A stretch of DNA of 64,000 nt from UBA10364 sp965656315. Its GTDB lineage: Bacteria > Bacteroidota > Bacteroidia > Flavobacteriales > Schleiferiaceae. Position 1 is the first letter of the stretch. Every line of letters starts with the position of its first letter. Of the stretch, positions 1 to 8,675 are shown in pieces. A program made the translations under genes and the position numbers. The stretch spans positions 62,001-126,000 of the forward strand of contig CBFHKC010000001.1 in the NCBI GenBank assembly GCA_965656315.1, in the 5' to 3' direction. Below the pieces are notes generated by a model. That model was not told the DNA's origin. It worked only from the letters and a program-made list of their open reading frames with translations, and did not search any database.

Positions 1-1184
1 CTTAAAATGGTTATTGCACCACCTACATGGACAGTAGCCCGTTCTAACTTCTGATTAATGGCTACGCTTCGTATCACCACATTTAGGTCGAAGTCACCAT
101 TAGGTTCTAGATAACCTACAGCTCCTGCATAAATCTCCCGAGCGGTTTTTTCATAACGTTCTGCAAGTTGCATCGCACTAATTTTCGGTGCACCTGTCAT
201 GGACCCCATTGGAAAAGTGGCTTGAATAATATCCCAATTACTCACCGATTCACGCAGACTCGCTTCAACAGTAGAAATCATTTGATTCACATTTTTGAAT
301 GCATAGGTTCCAAATAGCTCACTAACACGCACTGAACCCTTGGAGGCGACATGAGACAAATCGTTGCGAACTAAATCAACAATCATCACGTTCTCAGCAC
401 GCTCTTTTTCACTATCACGAAGCGCTTTTTGCGCAGTCGCATTACCTTTTAAAAGCCTTCGATTGGTTCCTTTTATAGGCTGTGATAGTACATAGCGTCC
501 TTGCTTGGTTATGTAACGCTCCGGGGAACTACAGAGTAAGCTATGAGTGCCCAATTTTAAATAGCCAGAAAAAGGCGCATCAGTAGCCGAAACCATTTTT
601 CTAAAAAGATGCACCTGATCTAACTTTTCAATCTTCGCTACGAAAGCAGTACAGTAATTTATTTCATAAATATCACCACGCTGAATATGCCCTTGCAAGT
701 CATGGATTGCCTCAAGGTATTCCTCTTTCGTTTCAACCGGCTTAAACTCCAAAGAAGTCGGACCATTAGAAAGCGAAGCAGGCTGTAGAATTGATATTAA
801 CGCCTCCTTTGCTTGAGCCTCACTTTCAGCATAAATGACTAACTCGCCTTCAGGCGACAAAGTACCTGCAATATTAGGTGTGAAAAATAGCGCCTCAGGC
901 CAATCGCCCAACGCAGGGTTGCCTTTATGAAGCTTTTCAAAGCGGTGACGCATCTCGTAACCGAAGTACCCAAATTTCCAACCGCTTTCAAAACCACCAG
1001 TACTCAAATCCTCAGCATCATGTTGCTGAGCTACTCCCCAGCCAAAGACCAGTTCGTACTTTTTATGAGAATTGGGATACCCCCTAGAGGTATAGAGTGC
1101 AAAAAAAGATCGACTGCTGGAAAGTTCCAACAGCCGATTCTCTATGCTTCTCGCATCGACAATATGAGCCGATACTGATTTCAC
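1..1184 (-). CDS. pabB: Aminodeoxychorismate/anthranilate synthase component I family protein (PabB-like), 3' end outside window
   Basis: Chorismate-binding enzyme; PabB makes 4-amino-4-deoxychorismate for folate. About 394 codons are visible and the C-terminus is cut off by the left edge. The family signature FPMGSMTGAPKISAM is read at about 175-221, and a conserved IKGTNRR segment lies upstream of it. The frame is open back to a stop at 1188-1190, and the first plausible start is the GTG at 1182-1184, which overlaps the lpd TAG stop by one base (TAGTG), suggesting translational coupling. The next in-frame ATG would remove about 75 residues of conserved-looking N-terminus. TrpE is the main alternative, but the short N-terminal region and the lack of neighbouring trp genes favour PabB. 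Its position downstream of lpd has no obvious functional meaning. Confidence 0.82.
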   Translation of the reverse strand, partial: MKSVSAHIVDARSIENRLLELSSSRSFFALYTSRGYPNSHKKYELVFGWGVAQQHDAEDLSTGGFESGWKFGYFGYEMRHRFEKLHKGNPALGDWPEALFFTPNIAGTLSPEGELVIYAESEAQAKEALISILQPASLSNGPTSLEFKPVETKEEYLEAIHDLQGHIQRGDIYEINYCTAFVAKIEKLDQVHLFRKMVSATDAPFSGYLKLGTHSLLCSSPERYITKQGRYVLSQPIKGTNRRLLKGNATAQKALRDSEKERAENVMIVDLVRNDLSHVASKGSVRVSELFGTYAFKNVNQMISTVEASLRESVSNWDIIQATFPMGSMTGAPKISAMQLAERYEKTAREIYAGAVGYLEPNGDFDLNVVIRSVAINQKLERATVHVGGAITIL

Positions 1185-2581
1185 TAGCTATGAATTGCTC
1201 GGTTCGCAGTGGCAGCAAGCGCCGCTTCTTTCAAGCCTTCCGTATAGGTAGGGTGTCCGTGACAAATACGTGCAATGTCTTCAGCAGAAGCGCGGAATTC
1301 CATCGCAGTAACTGCTTCCATGATGATATCCGCAGCACGGGCCGCCACAATATGTACACCCAACACTTCATCCGTGTTCTTATCTGCCAATACTTTTACT
1401 ACTCCGTCGATATCGCCCGAGGCTCTCGAACGACCCAGCGCTCGCATCGGGAATGAACCGCTCTTGTATTCAACACCGGCCTCCTTAAGCTGCTCTTCAG
1501 TTTTTCCAACCGCGGCAACTTCTGGCCAAGTATATACGATTCCAGGAACCAAGTTATAGTTGATGTGTGGTTTTTCTCCAGCGATAGATTCCGCAACAAA
1601 TACGCCTTCCTCTTCCGCTTTATGAGCAAGCATTGCTCCTCGAACTACATCACCGATAGCGTAAATGTTCGGTACACTTGTTTGCAAATGATCGCTTACT
1701 TCGATACGTCCGCGGTCATCCGTTGCGATACCTACGTTCTCGAGACCAAGATTCGCCGTGTATGCGCCACGCCCTACTGCTACGAGACAGTAATCGCCTT
1801 GGAAAGTTACTTCTTCACCTTTTTTGTTGGTCGCGGTAACGGTAACCACATCTCCATCACGTGTTACGTTGCTGACTTTGGTGCTTAGGCTGAATTTCAT
1901 GCCCAATTTTTTCAAGCTGCGCTGCAACTCTTTACCCATAGCGCCGTCCATCGTAGGAATAATACTCTTTGCATATTCTACCACAGTAACCTCAGCACCA
2001 AGACGTTTATATACAGAACCCAATTCTAGACCAATCACACCACCACCGATCACAATCATGTGTTTCGGAATCTCCTTCAAGCTCAGCGCCTCTGTGGAAG
2101 AGATGATGCGCTCTTTGTCAAATTTTGCAAAAGGCAACTCGATCGGCTTTGAACCCGTTGCCAAGATGATATTCTTGGCAGATACAGTTTGGCTCTGCTC
2201 ACCGTCAACTTTCACTGTGTTTTTATCTACTAATGAACCAAAACCGTGCAAAACATCGATCTCGTTTTTCTTCATCAAGTAGTCGATACCATCACACGTC
2301 GTGCTGACCACACCGGCCTTGCGCTCGATCATTTTCGCGAAATCTACCTTAGGCGGGTTGATGTTGATCCCGTGCTCTTCGAAAGAATGCACCGCAGCAT
2401 GATAGTGCTCTGAAGAATCTAAAAGTGCTTTAGAAGGGATACACCCTACGTTCAAACAGGTACCACCAAGGGTGTTGTATTTCTCAACTAAGGCTGTTTT
2501 AAGGCCTAATTGTGCACAACGGATTGCGCTTACATATCCTCCAGGTCCGGAACCGATAACTACTACGTCGTATGAACTCAT
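1184..2581 (-). CDS. lpdA: Dihydrolipoyl dehydrogenase (E3 / glycine cleavage L protein)
   Basis: FAD-dependent oxidoreductase of 465 residues that reoxidises dihydrolipoyl groups of 2-oxoacid dehydrogenases and of GcvH using NAD+. Visible: N-terminal FAD-binding GSGPGG (residues 10-15), redox disulfide in GGTCLNVGCIPSK (Cys42/Cys47), NAD-binding GGGVIGLELG near the middle, the second FAD motif with YAIGDV, and the C-terminal dimer-interface His443/Glu448 in HGHPTYTE. Length and motif order are normal for the family. It ends in a one-base overlap with pabB. A TAAATTTG element lies 23 bases upstream of the ATG. GcvH, one of its substrates, is encoded elsewhere in this window, at 29928-30305. 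Confidence 0.96.
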   Translation of the reverse strand: MSSYDVVVIGSGPGGYVSAIRCAQLGLKTALVEKYNTLGGTCLNVGCIPSKALLDSSEHYHAAVHSFEEHGININPPKVDFAKMIERKAGVVSTTCDGIDYLMKKNEIDVLHGFGSLVDKNTVKVDGEQSQTVSAKNIILATGSKPIELPFAKFDKERIISSTEALSLKEIPKHMIVIGGGVIGLELGSVYKRLGAEVTVVEYAKSIIPTMDGAMGKELQRSLKKLGMKFSLSTKVSNVTRDGDVVTVTATNKKGEEVTFQGDYCLVAVGRGAYTANLGLENVGIATDDRGRIEVSDHLQTSVPNIYAIGDVVRGAMLAHKAEEEGVFVAESIAGEKPHINYNLVPGIVYTWPEVAAVGKTEEQLKEAGVEYKSGSFPMRALGRSRASGDIDGVVKVLADKNTDEVLGVHIVAARAADIIMEAVTAMEFRASAEDIARICHGHPTYTEGLKEAALAATANRAIHS

Positions 2582-2603
2582 TGAATTTTGTTTTTACGTG
2601 GCA

Positions 2604-2611
2604 CAAATTTA
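2604..2611 (-). promoter_or_regulatory. Putative Bacteroidota -7 element upstream of lpd
   Basis: Read on the minus strand the sequence is TAAATTTG, a full match to the Bacteroidota TAnnTTTG element. It would start transcription roughly 15 bases before the lpd ATG. No convincing -33 TTG box at the usual spacing was seen. Confidence 0.45.
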
Positions 2612-2629
2612 ACGACCACAAATCCTTTA

Positions 2630-4189
2630 CTACTGCTTTAGGCGGAAAAATCTGCTAAGTAGAACTACACTCGCAAAGAGCGCAAACAGAGCAACGAAAA
2701 AAGGCCCTAATAAGTTTCCAGTACGCACATAAATTGTTCTGTTCTCGCGCAGCGGCACCCTTGCTACTAGTACACCTTCTTCTTCCCAACCAAGCGAGGT
2801 TAGAATGCGCCCCTTGTGATCAATAACAGCCGAAACGCCAGTATTTGCGCTTCGCACAACATACTTTCCTTGTTCAATCGCCCTTAGGCCTGAAAAATGT
2901 AAATGCTGAATATGTCCTGGAGTATTCCCCCACCAGCCGTCGTTGGTAATCACAGCAAGTAAGTTTGCACCTTGACGTGAGTAGTCCGTCGCATAGTTTG
3001 AAAATTCATTTTCCCAGCAAATAATGGGTGCCAATTTTAAATTCAAATCATCCGCCTTAAATACCTTGCGCTGAGTACTCACCCCAAGTGTACCTGAGGT
3101 TCCCCCAAGAGACACAGACCAATCACCCAAAATGGGCTTCAAGGTTTGAATAAAGGGCATAGTTTCAGCGCCCACGACCAGCTTCCCCTTGTGGTAATAC
3201 TCAACTGCGCGTGTACCTTGAGCAAACAAAGCTGTATTGTATATGGTATAAAACTTCGAACCATAGGGCCGATTGACCAAATTTGGCTCATCTTGAAAGT
3301 CATAGGTTGTCGCCCCAAACAACGTCGACTTCGCATATCGCCTTTGAAGTTGTTGAAACTGCGCATCAGAAGCAGATTTACCAAACGTCCCTTCCTCCCT
3401 CGCTTTGGGCAAAAATGTTTCCGGTAAAACCAGCAGATCAACAGTGTCTTCCCCTAGGGAGGTTGACAAAAGGCGCTCTACTTTCTGAATCTGTACACGC
3501 TCCGGCAATTCCCATTTATCTACATAAGCATCTATATTCGGCTGAACTACTGCCACTCTTATAGTCGTATCTTGCTCTGATGTTGCGAGATAAAACACCA
3601 ATACAGATGCGAGCATCGGACCGGTTATAGTAAGAATCAATTGGCGTCTTGTCGCTTCTTTTACAACCATTTGACTAACCACCAAAACCCAGACAGTACC
3701 ACCTACCGCACCAGTGATTTGATACCATTGAACTAAAGATGGCAGTCCGTAAAAAGTATTACCCAGATTCAACCAAGGAAAGCTCAAGGCCCAATTCTCA
3801 TGTAACTGCTCAAAGGCTATCCATGCAGCTATAATTGGTAAATATCTTAAGAAATGAATCCGCTCAAAACTAGGAAAGCGCAAAAGCATCTGCTCACTTC
3901 GCACTCCCCACCAAAGTGCAAGGGCCATTAGAGCAGAATTGATTCCAACAGTCGCAACAACACCTAAAGGGTGAGCGTTTGCGATCCAATAGGTCGTGCC
4001 CGCATTCCATAAACCAAAAACGAGGTAGAGTGTCCAAAAAGGTCTTGTACTATTCTTCGCAATCCGCTCTAAAGCAGCGAACGCGACAATAATGAGTGGC
4101 GCAGCGAAAGCATACAACCACGCGATGTTAAGACTAGCTGCTGCAATCACCACGAGACTGGTAACACTCAAATTTTTGAAGTTCCTCAT
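2630..4189 (-). CDS. lnt: Apolipoprotein N-acyltransferase
   Basis: Inner-membrane enzyme that adds the third acyl chain to the N-terminal cysteine of lipoproteins. The N-terminal part holds about six hydrophobic membrane segments. The C-terminal part is a nitrilase-fold domain with the catalytic triad visible as Glu in LLVLPETF, Lys in YYHKGKLVVG and Cys in PIICWENEF, plus the NDGWWGNTPG segment typical of Lnt. A final hydrophobic segment closes the protein. The start at 4189 (519 aa) is chosen because earlier in-frame ATGs (4222 and 4270) run into the divergent pssA start. Several lipoproteins in the window (the YyaL-like protein, Omp28-like protein, ActE, the M13 peptidase) are plausible substrates. 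Confidence 0.92.
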   Translation of the reverse strand: MRNFKNLSVTSLVVIAAASLNIAWLYAFAAPLIIVAFAALERIAKNSTRPFWTLYLVFGLWNAGTTYWIANAHPLGVVATVGINSALMALALWWGVRSEQMLLRFPSFERIHFLRYLPIIAAWIAFEQLHENWALSFPWLNLGNTFYGLPSLVQWYQITGAVGGTVWVLVVSQMVVKEATRRQLILTITGPMLASVLVFYLATSEQDTTIRVAVVQPNIDAYVDKWELPERVQIQKVERLLSTSLGEDTVDLLVLPETFLPKAREEGTFGKSASDAQFQQLQRRYAKSTLFGATTYDFQDEPNLVNRPYGSKFYTIYNTALFAQGTRAVEYYHKGKLVVGAETMPFIQTLKPILGDWSVSLGGTSGTLGVSTQRKVFKADDLNLKLAPIICWENEFSNYATDYSRQGANLLAVITNDGWWGNTPGHIQHLHFSGLRAIEQGKYVVRSANTGVSAVIDHKGRILTSLGWEEEGVLVARVPLRENRTIYVRTGNLLGPFFVALFALFASVVLLSRFFRLKQ

Positions 4190-4220
4190 AGAGTGCCAAA
4201 ATAATGCATCTTTGTACCCC

Positions 4221-4931
4221 ATGAAACACCTACCGAATCTTTTAACGCTATTAAATGCCGTCCTAGGCATAGCGACGATTTATTTTATCCAGTCAGACAG
4301 TACAACTGGTGTAGTCTCGTGTTTACTAGCAGCAGCACTTTGTGATCTTCTTGACGGCTACCTTGCCCGCAAACTAGAGGTATCAGGGCCTCTAGGAAAA
4401 GAGTTAGACTCACTTTCAGATGCAATATCGTTCGGAGCAGTTCCTGCATTTTTATGGTCAAATATTCTTGGGGGCTATGGGTCAATAGATCAGCCGTATG
4501 CCATATTCATGGGCGGTCTTATTGCAGCTTCTAGTGTATATCGTCTTGCGAAATTTAATTTAAGCTCGGACCAGTCTGTTGATTTTATCGGAATGCCAAC
4601 ACCGGCAAACGCCCTGTTCGCACTTGGAATCTGGAGTTGGTTAAGTGCCTACGAGAATTGGCAATGGGTAAGCCATTTTAACGATGAAGAGCAAATCGTT
4701 TTCACCCTGGTTCTAATAGTATTGTGGGCTATTTCTGTCTATTGGACAAATTCAAGCATCACAATCATAAGCTTGAAAGGCGGTGGAAGTCCAGCTCGTA
4801 AACGAGTGCAATTCGTTCTACTGCCTCTGCTTGTATTGTTTAGTTACTTTTTTAGATCCTTAGCGTTAAGTATTGTAGTATTTTTGCTGCCTGTTATCGG
4901 TATCTTTTTGCCGAAGAATAACGCTCAATAA
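4221..4931 (+). CDS. pssA: CDP-diacylglycerol--serine O-phosphatidyltransferase
   Basis: Integral membrane enzyme (236 aa) that makes phosphatidylserine, the precursor of phosphatidylethanolamine. The CDP-alcohol phosphatidyltransferase signature DGxxARx8GxxxDxxxD is intact, beginning at DGYLAR and ending in DSLSDAISFG; about six to seven hydrophobic segments are present. The frame is open further upstream, but ATG 4221 gives the usual N-terminus MKHLPNLLTLLN and avoids overlap with divergent lnt. Only 31 bases separate the two starts, so promoters must be very compact; CATCTTTG at 4208-4215 is a one-mismatch -7 box immediately before the ATG. It is followed after 14 bases by purS. Confidence 0.93.
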   Translation: MKHLPNLLTLLNAVLGIATIYFIQSDSTTGVVSCLLAAALCDLLDGYLARKLEVSGPLGKELDSLSDAISFGAVPAFLWSNILGGYGSIDQPYAIFMGGLIAASSVYRLAKFNLSSDQSVDFIGMPTPANALFALGIWSWLSAYENWQWVSHFNDEEQIVFTLVLIVLWAISVYWTNSSITIISLKGGGSPARKRVQFVLLPLLVLFSYFFRSLALSIVVFLLPVIGIFLPKNNAQ

Positions 4932-4945
4932 TAAAATCACACATT

Positions 4946-5191
4946 ATGAAATTCACCGCTGAAATCAATGTCATGCCCCAAAAAGCCTTGCTAGACCCAC
5001 AAGGAAAAGCTGTTGGCGCTAACTTGAAAAACATCGGTCTAGATGCATTAACTAACGTTCGTATCGGTAAGCACATCACGCTAAATGTAGAAGCCGATAC
5101 AAAAGAAAGCGCGGAAGCAATGGTTAAAGAAGCTTGTGAAAAGCTTTTGATCAACCCTGTGATGGAGTCGTTCGAGTTTGAATTGAAATAA
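4946..5191 (+). CDS. purS: Phosphoribosylformylglycinamidine synthase subunit PurS
   Basis: Small subunit (81 aa) of the three-part PurSQL FGAM synthase in purine biosynthesis; in systems of this type PurS bridges PurQ and PurL and helps channel ammonia. The sequence has the typical PurS pattern: an N-terminal strand (KFTAEINVMPQKALLDPQG), LKNIGLDALTNVRIGKHITL, and a final MESFEFEL. It starts 14 bases after pssA and is probably co-transcribed with it. purQ and purL are not in the window, so the gene is separated from its partners. Some Bacteroidota also carry a large single-chain PurL; which form operates here cannot be seen. Confidence 0.88.
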   Translation: MKFTAEINVMPQKALLDPQGKAVGANLKNIGLDALTNVRIGKHITLNVEADTKESAEAMVKEACEKLLINPVMESFEFELK

Positions 5192-5307
5192 ATAGATATT
5201 TCGTTCATCCTTTTGTACGCATTAGGTAAAGTGATGTTCGCGATTCATTTGATTTGCAGTAATCTTGTCTTCGTAACGTTAGAACCTAACAAAACCTATT
5301 CACGTCT

Positions 5308-5670
5308 ATGCAACATTCAGTAGTTCTAGTAGAAGACGACATAAATCTCAGAGAGACCTTCAAGGAACTCCTACAAATTATGGGATTCAATGTCGTTCGT
5401 GTTTATGAAAATGGCGGAGAGGCTTATGTCAACCTTCGTGAAGACCCTGTCGATGTTGACATCATCATTACGGACTTCTTTATGCCAGTCATGAATGCTG
5501 ATGAGTTGATCAAGTCGTTAAAGGCCGAAGCGATGTATGCAGATAAGCAATACATCGTAATAAGTGGTTTCGATATCGAAAGCGTTTACAAATGTTTCCC
5601 AGAGGGCTCCGGTATTAAGTTTTTGACCAAGCCGTTTAAAGTAGACGAGCTAATGAGAATATTAGCCTAA
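5308..5670 (+). CDS. Stand-alone response regulator receiver (CheY-like)
   Basis: A 120-residue single receiver domain with no output domain. The phosphorylation site is complete: acidic pair Asp10/Asp11 (VEDD), phospho-acceptor Asp56 (IIITDFFMP), Ser86 in place of the switch Thr/Ser, and Lys108 in LTKPFK. It should therefore be phosphorylated by an unlinked histidine kinase; no kinase gene is in the window. It starts 116 bases after purS and ends 7 bases before acpH. The upstream region contains TAATCTTG, a one-mismatch -7 element. The target is unknown; single-domain regulators can act through protein contacts or in phosphorelays. Confidence 0.88.
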   Translation: MQHSVVLVEDDINLRETFKELLQIMGFNVVRVYENGGEAYVNLREDPVDVDIIITDFFMPVMNADELIKSLKAEAMYADKQYIVISGFDIESVYKCFPEGSGIKFLTKPFKVDELMRILA

Positions 5671-5677
5671 TCATTAC

Positions 5678-6310
5678 GTGAATTTCTTAGCGCATCTTCA
5701 TACAAGCCCGAACCATGCCCTGGTTCGGGTTTTTAATTTTACAGGAGACGGGTACAAGGGTAATCTTTGGAAACAACGCGCATCGGTCGAAGAATTGATT
5801 GGCGTTGGACTTCACCGGCACATTGACTCTTACACCGACGCTCACCAACTGACACAAGACGCACTTTCAGTTCTACGACCTAAGCTTGGTAAAGTAGCCG
5901 GTGTTGCACTTGATCTGTTTGGTGACTACTTCTTGCACAAACATTGGGAGTATTTCAAGACTTTACAGCCCTTCACCGCGCGCATGAGCAATACCGAATT
6001 TACCGCCATGTGTACTTCAGAAATCGCTGCGCATTCCCACTTGCTCAAGGGCAAAGCACGCGCTATGGCCCCACATTTAATCAAAGAAAATTGGATACTC
6101 AGCTACCAACATCTTGACGGATTGGAAAGAGCTGCAAATGGCATATCGCAACGTCACCCTGTGGCAAAAGCTCTTTACGGCTACTTCGGAAGCATACCTG
6201 AAGCACATTACAAAGCTGCAGAGTACTGGATGTTAGCATTTTACCCAGAGCTTGTACAGTCCACAAAGAAATGGATCGTGAATCAAGATGAAATTGGTCA
6301 CCGATTATAA
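5678..6310 (+). CDS. acpH: Acyl carrier protein phosphodiesterase (DUF479/AcpH family)
   Basis: A 210-residue member of the ACP phosphodiesterase family, HD-like metal-dependent hydrolases that remove the 4'-phosphopantetheine arm from acyl carrier protein. The N-terminal MNFLAHLHTS and the histidine/aspartate cluster HRHIDSYTDAHQ (about residues 46-57), together with DLFGDYFLHKHW, match the family pattern. It sits 7 bases after the receiver gene and upstream of the pterin synthase and fabD, so ACP chemistry recurs in the neighbourhood. The biochemical role of AcpH homologues outside Proteobacteria is less secure, so the function is a family-level assignment. Confidence 0.8.
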   Translation: MNFLAHLHTSPNHALVRVFNFTGDGYKGNLWKQRASVEELIGVGLHRHIDSYTDAHQLTQDALSVLRPKLGKVAGVALDLFGDYFLHKHWEYFKTLQPFTARMSNTEFTAMCTSEIAAHSHLLKGKARAMAPHLIKENWILSYQHLDGLERAANGISQRHPVAKALYGYFGSIPEAHYKAAEYWMLAFYPELVQSTKKWIVNQDEIGHRL

Positions 6311-6326
6311 AACAAGGCTCCTGTTG

Positions 6327-6334
6327 TATCTTTG
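6327..6334 (+). promoter_or_regulatory. Putative Bacteroidota -7 element upstream of the pterin synthase gene
   Basis: TATCTTTG, a full TAnnTTTG match, begins 17 bases after the acpH stop and ends 23 bases before the ATG of the next gene. It could give a separate transcript for the pterin synthase-fabD-mevalonate run. Confidence 0.5.
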
Positions 6335-6357
6335 CATCAAATCCTGAAGTGAGTCCT

Positions 6358-6768
6358 ATGATTTACATTAAAAGAAAAGAGCACTTCTGTGCTGCACATA
6401 AACTGTGGAACGACAAATGGGACGCAGAAACGAATAAGCGCATCTTCGGTAAATGCTCTAATGAGAACTTCCATGGACACAACTTTGATTTGGAGGTCAC
6501 CGTGAAAGGGGAAATAGATCCAGACACCGGTTTTGTGATGAATCTCTTTGATCTCAAGCACATCATACGCGAGCATATCATTGATGTCGTCGACCACAAG
6601 AATTTCAATCTAGACATTGACTTTATGCAAGGTAAAATGCCAACCGCAGAGGTGATTGCCATGGAATTCTGGAAGATTCTCGAGCCGAAAATCAAGCCTT
6701 ACAACGCAGAGCTGCACAAAATTGTACTCGCAGAAACCAATAACAACATTATAGAATACTACGGATAA
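6358..6768 (+). CDS. 6-pyruvoyl-tetrahydropterin / 6-carboxytetrahydropterin synthase family protein
   Basis: A 136-residue PTPS/QueD-family enzyme acting on dihydroneopterin triphosphate. The zinc-binding histidines are visible as His14 (CAAHKLW) and His39/His41 (HGH), with the catalytic cysteine Cys33 in GKCSNENFHGHNF. That spacing (GKCxNxNxHGHN) resembles the pyruvoyl-tetrahydropterin synthases of animals more than QueD, where the cysteine lies closer to HGH. The C-terminal ETNNNIIEYYG is also family-typical. ATG 6358 is preferred over a GTG nine bases earlier. Its stop overlaps the fabD ATG by one base (TAATG). No other queuosine-precursor (queC/queE/queF) or pterin genes are adjacent, so the exact product is open. 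Confidence 0.85.
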   Translation: MIYIKRKEHFCAAHKLWNDKWDAETNKRIFGKCSNENFHGHNFDLEVTVKGEIDPDTGFVMNLFDLKHIIREHIIDVVDHKNFNLDIDFMQGKMPTAEVIAMEFWKILEPKIKPYNAELHKIVLAETNNNIIEYYG

Positions 6769-7655
6769 TGAGCAAAGCATATGTTTTCCCTGGTCAGGGA
6801 GCCCAATTCCCAGGCATGGGTAAAGACCTTTACGAAACACACGCTGAAGCGAAAGCACTTTTTGATAAAGCCGACGAAGTCTTAGGTTTTTCATTAAGTA
6901 CCATTATGTTCGAAGGAACCGCTGAAGAACTCAAGGAAACTAAAGTAACACAACCTGCCATTTTCACTATGAGCGTCATCATGGCAAAACTTCTAGGAGA
7001 CGACTTTCAACCCGACATGGTCGCTGGCCATAGTTTAGGTGAGTTTTCGGCGCTTACGGCTGCAGGAGCGCTACGTTTTGAAGATGCGCTTACCCTTGTA
7101 AGCAAACGTGCAATGGCTATGCAAGCTGCATGTGAAGTAGTACCTTCAACTATGGCAGCCATTCTTGGTCTAGCTGATGATGTAGTTGAAAACATCTGTG
7201 CCGATGTAGATGGTGTAGTCGTTGCAGCAAACTATAACTGCCCAGGCCAACTCGTCATTTCGGGTGAGGTAAGTGCTATTGAAGCAGCTTGTGAGAAAGC
7301 GAAAGAAGCTGGAGCTAAACGTGCTTTGGTGCTCCCTGTAGGTGGTGCTTTCCACAGCCCATTAATGGAGCCAGCACGTGAAGAACTAGCTGCCGCCATC
7401 GAGCAAACTGAATTCCAAGCCCCCACGTGTCCAGTGGTTCAAAATAGTGTTGCAAAAGCAGTGCAAGACCCAGCTGAGATCAAGAAAAACCTCATCGATC
7501 AGCTCACAGCTCCTGTAAAGTGGACCCAAAGTGTTCAAGAAATGATAGCTGCCGGTGTGACGGATTATGTAGAATGTGGCCCAGGAAAAACTCTTCAAGG
7601 CCTAGTTAAAAAAGTCGATCGTTCGATGAACGTAAGCGGCGTAAGCTTCGAATAA
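6768..7655 (+). CDS. fabD: Malonyl-CoA:ACP transacylase
   Basis: Transfers malonyl groups from CoA to acyl carrier protein for fatty-acid synthesis. The 295-residue length is normal. Visible: N-terminal FPGQGAQFPGMG (oxyanion-hole glutamine), nucleophile Ser89 in GHSLGEFSAL, catalytic His in GAFHSPLM, and the conserved PVVQNSVA segment. Both ends overlap neighbours through TAATG junctions, with the pterin synthase upstream and mvaD downstream, which implies tight coupling of fatty-acid and isoprenoid genes in one transcript. Confidence 0.96.
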   Translation: MSKAYVFPGQGAQFPGMGKDLYETHAEAKALFDKADEVLGFSLSTIMFEGTAEELKETKVTQPAIFTMSVIMAKLLGDDFQPDMVAGHSLGEFSALTAAGALRFEDALTLVSKRAMAMQAACEVVPSTMAAILGLADDVVENICADVDGVVVAANYNCPGQLVISGEVSAIEAACEKAKEAGAKRALVLPVGGAFHSPLMEPAREELAAAIEQTEFQAPTCPVVQNSVAKAVQDPAEIKKNLIDQLTAPVKWTQSVQEMIAAGVTDYVECGPGKTLQGLVKKVDRSMNVSGVSFE

Positions 7656-8668
7656 TGAAAGAAGTCACTTGGAAAAGTCCATCGAATATCGCTCTAGTAA
7701 AATACTGGGGTAAATACGATGTTCAAATACCGGCCAACCCATCGATCTCCTTTACACTCAGTAAAGCAGTCACCACAACGTCCTTAAAGTATAAGGAAGG
7801 CTCTGGTGAGGTCATGGTTTATTTGGATGGAGAAGCAACTCCTTCATTTTTACCTAAGATCCACACGTTCTTTGAGCGCACCGGTTTTATGTTCCCTTTC
7901 CTAGGTGATTTTGATTTTGAAATCCATACTTCAAATAGTTTCCCGCACAGCTCCGGCATAGCCTCTTCTGCCTCTGGAATGAGCGCCTTAGCGCTTTGTT
8001 TGATGAGCGTAAAGCAGTCTTTGGGATTGACCATTACAGATTTCTACCACGAAGCAAGTGAAGCTGCTCGTCTAGGATCTGGCAGTGGTTCACGTTCGGT
8101 ATACGGGCCACTTGCAGCTTGGGGTAAACATGTCGAGATAGAAGGAAGTAGTGATACTCATGCTGTCGCTTACAAAGACGTAGATCCCATTTTCACTGAT
8201 TTCCAAGACACCATTTTACTTGTAGAAAAAGGCAGTAAAGCCGTAAGTTCTACGGTTGGTCACGGTTTAATGAACGGGCATCCATATGCTGAAGCGAGAT
8301 TCAACCAGGCCCACGAAAATCAAAGCGTATTATTACGCGCCATGCTCGAAGGCGATCTAGAAACCTTTGGGGAACTCGTAGAAAGTGAAGCGCTAACGCT
8401 CCATGGAATGATGATGACCTCGATGCCTTATTTTATTTTAATGAAACCTGGCACTCTTGAGATTATCGAACGTATCTGGGCATATCGTGAAAACACAGGA
8501 AACCCGGTATACTTTACCCTAGATGCAGGCGCCAATGTTCATGTGTTGTATCCTAAATCTCACAAAGACGTAATTTTAGAATTCATTGATACTGAGCTAC
8601 GAACATTCTGTAAGGATGGGAGTTATCTTTGCGATGAAGTTGGTCTCGGACCACAACAGATAAGTTAA
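7655..8668 (+). CDS. mvaD: Diphosphomevalonate decarboxylase
   Basis: GHMP-fold enzyme (337 aa) that converts mevalonate 5-diphosphate to isopentenyl diphosphate with ATP. Visible: the N-terminal SPSNIALVKYWGKYD signature, ATP-binding PHSSGIASSASGMSALAL, and the SGSGSRSVYG loop with its essential serine/arginine. It overlaps the fabD stop by one base and is followed seven bases later by another GHMP kinase. The mevalonate route is typical of Flavobacteriia, while many other Bacteroidota use the MEP route. Confidence 0.95.
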   Translation: MKEVTWKSPSNIALVKYWGKYDVQIPANPSISFTLSKAVTTTSLKYKEGSGEVMVYLDGEATPSFLPKIHTFFERTGFMFPFLGDFDFEIHTSNSFPHSSGIASSASGMSALALCLMSVKQSLGLTITDFYHEASEAARLGSGSGSRSVYGPLAAWGKHVEIEGSSDTHAVAYKDVDPIFTDFQDTILLVEKGSKAVSSTVGHGLMNGHPYAEARFNQAHENQSVLLRAMLEGDLETFGELVESEALTLHGMMMTSMPYFILMKPGTLEIIERIWAYRENTGNPVYFTLDAGANVHVLYPKSHKDVILEFIDTELRTFCKDGSYLCDEVGLGPQQIS

Positions 8669-8675
8669 TAGGGTT

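Noticed and set aside
4092..4220. An upstream extension of pssA by 43 codons
   Set aside because: It lies inside lnt on the other strand and does not look like a phosphatidyltransferase N-terminus; ATG 4221 fits.
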